Below, piece after piece: positions 61,268-64,000 of a DNA stretch of 64,000 nt (position 1 is its first letter; the number at the start of each line of letters is the position of its first letter). The notes beneath the pieces are model-generated. The model was not told the origin of the DNA, ran no database searches, and saw only the letters and a list, made by a program, of their open reading frames with translations. A program made the position numbers and the translations under genes. The stretch comes from CBIHON01 sp966211965 (GTDB lineage: Bacteria; Pseudomonadota; Gammaproteobacteria; Burkholderiales; Burkholderiaceae_D): assembly GCA_966211965.1 (NCBI GenBank), contig CBIHON010000003.1:1-64000 (forward strand). Reading direction: 5' to 3'.

Positions 61268-62410
61268 ATGAAAACCATGCCTTGCACACCGCACCGCGCG
61301 TTAAATGTCGGTTTGCGTCATACCTTGAACAAGAGCCTGGCCGTTTATGGATTGCTGGCCGCCTTGTTTTCGGTTCCCGCCTACGCGGACGAAACGGCTG
61401 ATGTAGCGAAGCTGTTGCGCGCCGGCCAGTATGTCGAGGCATTAAGCAAAGCCGACGCCTTCCTGGCACAGCGTCCGCGGGATGCGCAGATGCGGTTCTT
61501 GAAAGGCGTGATTCTCACCGAACAGAGCAAGACTTCGGAAGCGATTACCGTATTCACCAAGCTGACCGAGGATTTTCCCGATTTGCCGGAGCCTTATAAC
61601 AATCTCGCCGTCCTGTATGCGTCCGGTGGCCAGTACGACAAGGCGCGTGCCGCGCTCGACATGGCCATCCGCACCAACCCGTCCTATGCCACCGCCTATG
61701 AAAACCTGGGCGATGTCCATGCCAAGCTGGCCAGTCAAGCCTATGACAAGGCCTTGCAACTGGATTCCGGCAATTCTGCTGCAAAATCCAAACTGACCCT
61801 GTTGCGTACCTTGGCCGGCAACACCGCCAGCCAGAAAGCGGCACCGGCGGCGGTTGCTGCAGCCAAGCCGGCCGCAACCGCCGCGCCTGTTGCGGCAGCG
61901 CCGGCGCCGAAGGTGGCAACTGCGCCTGTAGCCGCGCCTGCGGCCCCGGTCGTCCCTGCCGCCAAGCCTGCACCGGCGGCAACCCCGCCGGTGCAGGTGG
62001 CCGCAGCCAAACCGGAACCGGCCAAGCCCGAAGTCAAGCATGAACCGGCCAAACCAGCCCAGAACGATGCCGAGCGCGACGATGTGCTGACGGTTGTCAA
62101 CAACTGGTCCAAGGCCTGGAGCGCACAGGATGTGAAGAGCTACCTCGGTTTCTACGCCCAGGATTTCCAGACCCCGAAAGGCGAGTCACGCAAGGCCTGG
62201 GCTGAAGAACGGCAAAACCGCATTGCCGGCAAAGGGCGCATCAACGTCAGGATCGATTCGCCGCTAGTCAAGGTGAACGGCGATACGGCGACAGTGAAAT
62301 TCCGTCAGATCTACGAGTCGGATAAGCTGAGGGCCGACAGCCGCAAGACCTTGACCCTGGTCAAGCACGCGGGCAAGTGGCAAATCAAGCAGGAGCATGC
62401 GGGAAGCTGA
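61268..62410 (+). CDS. Exported TPR protein with NTF2-like C-terminal domain
   Basis: 380 residues from ATG 61268 (ATG 61235 is in frame; neither has a good Shine-Dalgarno). A signal peptide (SLAVYGLLAALFSVPAYA) is followed by three or four TPR units (about 45-165; AKLLRAGQYVEALSKADAFL, AVLYASGGQYDKARAALDMA), a long Ala/Pro/Lys linker (about 185-265) typical of proteins spanning the periplasm, and an NTF2/SnoaL-like domain (VLTVVNNWSKAWSAQDVKSYL, FYAQDF, KWQIKQE). No catalytic residues. The stop overlaps the L,D-transpeptidase start by one base, so the two are made together; it may be a scaffold for that enzyme. Confidence 0.88.
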   Translation: MKTMPCTPHRALNVGLRHTLNKSLAVYGLLAALFSVPAYADETADVAKLLRAGQYVEALSKADAFLAQRPRDAQMRFLKGVILTEQSKTSEAITVFTKLTEDFPDLPEPYNNLAVLYASGGQYDKARAALDMAIRTNPSYATAYENLGDVHAKLASQAYDKALQLDSGNSAAKSKLTLLRTLAGNTASQKAAPAAVAAAKPAATAAPVAAAPAPKVATAPVAAPAAPVVPAAKPAPAATPPVQVAAAKPEPAKPEVKHEPAKPAQNDAERDDVLTVVNNWSKAWSAQDVKSYLGFYAQDFQTPKGESRKAWAEERQNRIAGKGRINVRIDSPLVKVNGDTATVKFRQIYESDKLRADSRKTLTLVKHAGKWQIKQEHAGS

Positions 62411-63666
62411 TGTCTTGCTATCGACAAAAAAATCGCTCGGCGGCACTTTCCAGCGGAAGCCTTTTCTTGGCAGGTGTTTTGTCTCTGTCGTGTGGTGGCG
62501 CATGGTCTGCCTTGGCTGTCCCCTCGCTGAAAATGAAGAGCCAAGGGGTTCAGGCCGCTGAAAAACCGGACCCCGAAGTCCTGCTGATCGAGGTTTACAA
62601 AGAGCTTGCAGCCAATCATTTGCGTTCCGCACTGGCCAAGGCGGATGCGCTGGTACAGGCCTATCCGAATTTCCGGCTCGGCCATTTGATTCGCGGCGAT
62701 CTGCTCTTGATGCATACACGGCCGGTCACTACCTTCGGCGCCGCCCCGAGCGGTGCCGAAGAGAAAATCAAGAACCTGCGCGAGGAAGCCATGGTCAGGC
62801 TGAAATCGCTGCGTGAACGGCCTGATCCCGACATGGTCCCCCGGGCTATCCTGCAATTGCGCGAAGACCAGAAATACGCGCTGGTGGTCGACGCCAAGCG
62901 TTCGCGCCTGTATGTCTACGAGAATCAAGCCGGGCAATTGAAATTCGTCAACGACTATTATGTCAGCCAAGGCAAATCGGGCATCAACAAGCTCAAAGCG
63001 GGGGACCAAAAGACCCCGATCGGGGTGTATTACATCACCGGCCGCCTGCCCGGCGCGCGGCTTCCCGATTTCTACGGCGCCGGCGCATTGCCGATCAACT
63101 ACCCGAACGAGTGGGACCGGCTCAACGGCCGCAGCGGTTCGGGAATCTGGCTGCACGGCACGCCGTCCGACAGTTACAGCCGTCCACCGCTGTCTTCGGA
63201 TGGTTGCGTGGTGCTGACCAATCCCGACCTGCATAAACTGTTCGCTTCGGTGGAGATTGGCAAGACGCCGGTCGTGATCAGCGAGCAGGTCGAGTTCGTC
63301 AACAAGAAAAAGCGCGATAACGATCGCAATATCGCCGCGCAACTGGTCGATGCCTGGCGCCGCGATGTCGAAAGCCTGAACGTGGAGCGGCTGAAATCGA
63401 ATTATTCCAGCCAGTTCAAGTCGGAACGCGGCGAAAACCTGACGACCTGGTTTGCCAAGCATCTGCAGCCGCTGAGCGGGGTGAAAAACATTTCCGTCAA
63501 GTTGCGCGACGTCACCTTTTTTCTCTATCCAGGGCGGGATGACTTGATCGTCGGCACGTTTACCGAAGATGCCCAGACGGACCGCAACAAGAATTCCGTG
63601 CGCCGGCGCCAGTACTGGGCCAAGGAAGGCGCGCAGTGGCGGATCGTTTCCGAAACCACCTTGTAG
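62410..63666 (+). CDS. L,D-transpeptidase (YkuD) with NTF2-like C-terminal domain
   Basis: 418 residues with a signal peptide (SGSLFLAGVLSLSCGGAWSALA). After a short helical, TPR-like N-terminal part (LLIEVYKELAANHLRSALAKADALV) the YkuD domain starts at about 155 (KYALVVDAKRSRLYVYENQAG), with TPIGVYYITG and the active site H249 in WLHGTPSD and C266 in LSSDGCVVL. It forms 3-3 peptidoglycan cross-links or attaches proteins to peptidoglycan in the periplasm. The last 110 residues (LVDAWRRDVESLNVERLKSNYS, YWAKEGAQWRIVSE) are an NTF2-like domain like that of the gene before it. Both genes thus share the pattern helical repeats plus NTF2-like tail. Confidence 0.92.
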   Translation: MSCYRQKNRSAALSSGSLFLAGVLSLSCGGAWSALAVPSLKMKSQGVQAAEKPDPEVLLIEVYKELAANHLRSALAKADALVQAYPNFRLGHLIRGDLLLMHTRPVTTFGAAPSGAEEKIKNLREEAMVRLKSLRERPDPDMVPRAILQLREDQKYALVVDAKRSRLYVYENQAGQLKFVNDYYVSQGKSGINKLKAGDQKTPIGVYYITGRLPGARLPDFYGAGALPINYPNEWDRLNGRSGSGIWLHGTPSDSYSRPPLSSDGCVVLTNPDLHKLFASVEIGKTPVVISEQVEFVNKKKRDNDRNIAAQLVDAWRRDVESLNVERLKSNYSSQFKSERGENLTTWFAKHLQPLSGVKNISVKLRDVTFFLYPGRDDLIVGTFTEDAQTDRNKNSVRRRQYWAKEGAQWRIVSETTL

Positions 63667-63681
63667 GCGGTTTCTGGCCGG

Positions 63682-64000
63682 TTACGGATTCTTCAGCAGG
63701 GCTGCCGGTATGGAGTTTCTCTGCGGTTCGGCGATGCTGCGATACATCAGCCACGGCACTCCCGGGACATGCAAACCTGCAGCGAACATGAGATCGCGCC
63801 ACCAGCCCGATCCATCCGCTTGGAAGCAGGGCGTCAGCGCGCGGCTCAGCGTCTGGTAGCCACGCACGCAGTGCAGCCGTTGCCTGGAGAAAGCCGGCAG
63901 TCCTTGCTGCACGCCGAGCGCCTCGACTTGCTGCGCCAGTAACAACGCATCCTGCACCGCCAGGGTGGCGCCCAGACCAAGTTGCGGGCTCATTGCATGG
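63682..64000 (-). CDS. UbiH-like FAD-dependent monooxygenase, C-terminal part (cut by window edge)
   Basis: The frame is open to base 64000, so about 106 C-terminal residues are present and the gene continues outside. It opens with HAMSPQLGLGATLAVQDALLLAQQ, the FAD-binding HxxxPxxGxGxNLAxxDA-type motif at the end of the flavin domain of ubiquinone-hydroxylase and aromatic monooxygenase families. The rest (SRQRLHCVRGYQTLSRALTP) matches the C-terminal helices of UbiH-type proteins. The substrate cannot be told from this part. Confidence 0.8.
   Translation of the reverse strand, partial: HAMSPQLGLGATLAVQDALLLAQQVEALGVQQGLPAFSRQRLHCVRGYQTLSRALTPCFQADGSGWWRDLMFAAGLHVPGVPWLMYRSIAEPQRNSIPAALLKNP

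Overview
The window looks like chromosomal DNA of a betaproteobacterium of the Oxalobacteraceae (Collimonas/Herbaspirillum-like). This rests on the overall feel of the proteins, the arginine succinyltransferase genes beside a very large NAD-glutamate dehydrogenase, and the many two-component and TldD/PmbA-type genes. It is an inference, not a database result. No rRNA, tRNA, CRISPR array or complete transposase gene was seen. Both ends cut genes: astB at the left edge and a UbiH-like FAD monooxygenase at the right edge.

Region by region. 1-10.1 kb: arginine/glutamate catabolism (astB end, a dead amino-acid binding-protein gene, two Sel1-repeat exported proteins, NAD-GDH, astE). AstE releases glutamate and GDH feeds it into the TCA cycle, so these genes form one pathway. 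10.2-19.6 kb: an accessory stretch of mostly unrecognised small genes with several intergenic repeats. It includes a YkuD-fold enzyme without a signal peptide, overlapped by a gene for an exported protein (a possible effector/immunity pair), and two serine/glycine-rich beta-protein units sharing a 65-bp upstream sequence. 19.7-26.6 kb: a GH16 lipoprotein, remnants of LysR and AraC regulators, an SDR with a divergent ArsR regulator, Cache and DUF2939 proteins, a MOFRL glycerate kinase and a Dabb protein.

26.6-31.5 kb: a chemoreceptor ending in a CheR-docking pentapeptide, a CheY-like regulator and a degenerate hybrid histidine kinase, with half a MITE between kinase and regulator. 31.8-37 kb: a peroxidase island, with two related unknown proteins and a DyP peroxidase translationally coupled in one operon, converging on two tandem catalase-like hemoproteins. 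37.1-43.9 kb: a giant ATPase/GAF/histidine kinase with a gutted kinase domain, followed at once by a hybrid kinase/response regulator. 43.9-46.4 kb: a radical SAM protein with an unknown C-terminal half behind a CsoR-type metal repressor with its own operator. 46.4-50.2 kb: a two-module ABC permease and ATPase without a binding protein. 50.4-55.7 kb: a HAF-repeat protein, a TA-flanked MITE, a GST-like protein and a TldD/TldE-like pair. 56-63.7 kb: a 1636-residue coiled-coil membrane protein built on an exact 98-residue (14-heptad) repeat, then a TPR/NTF2-like protein and an L,D-transpeptidase.

The most unusual items are the 98-residue repeat protein with about one cysteine per repeat, the peroxidase island with its paralogous pair, the CsoR/radical SAM unit, the YkuD enzyme/exported partner pair, and the degenerate kinases.
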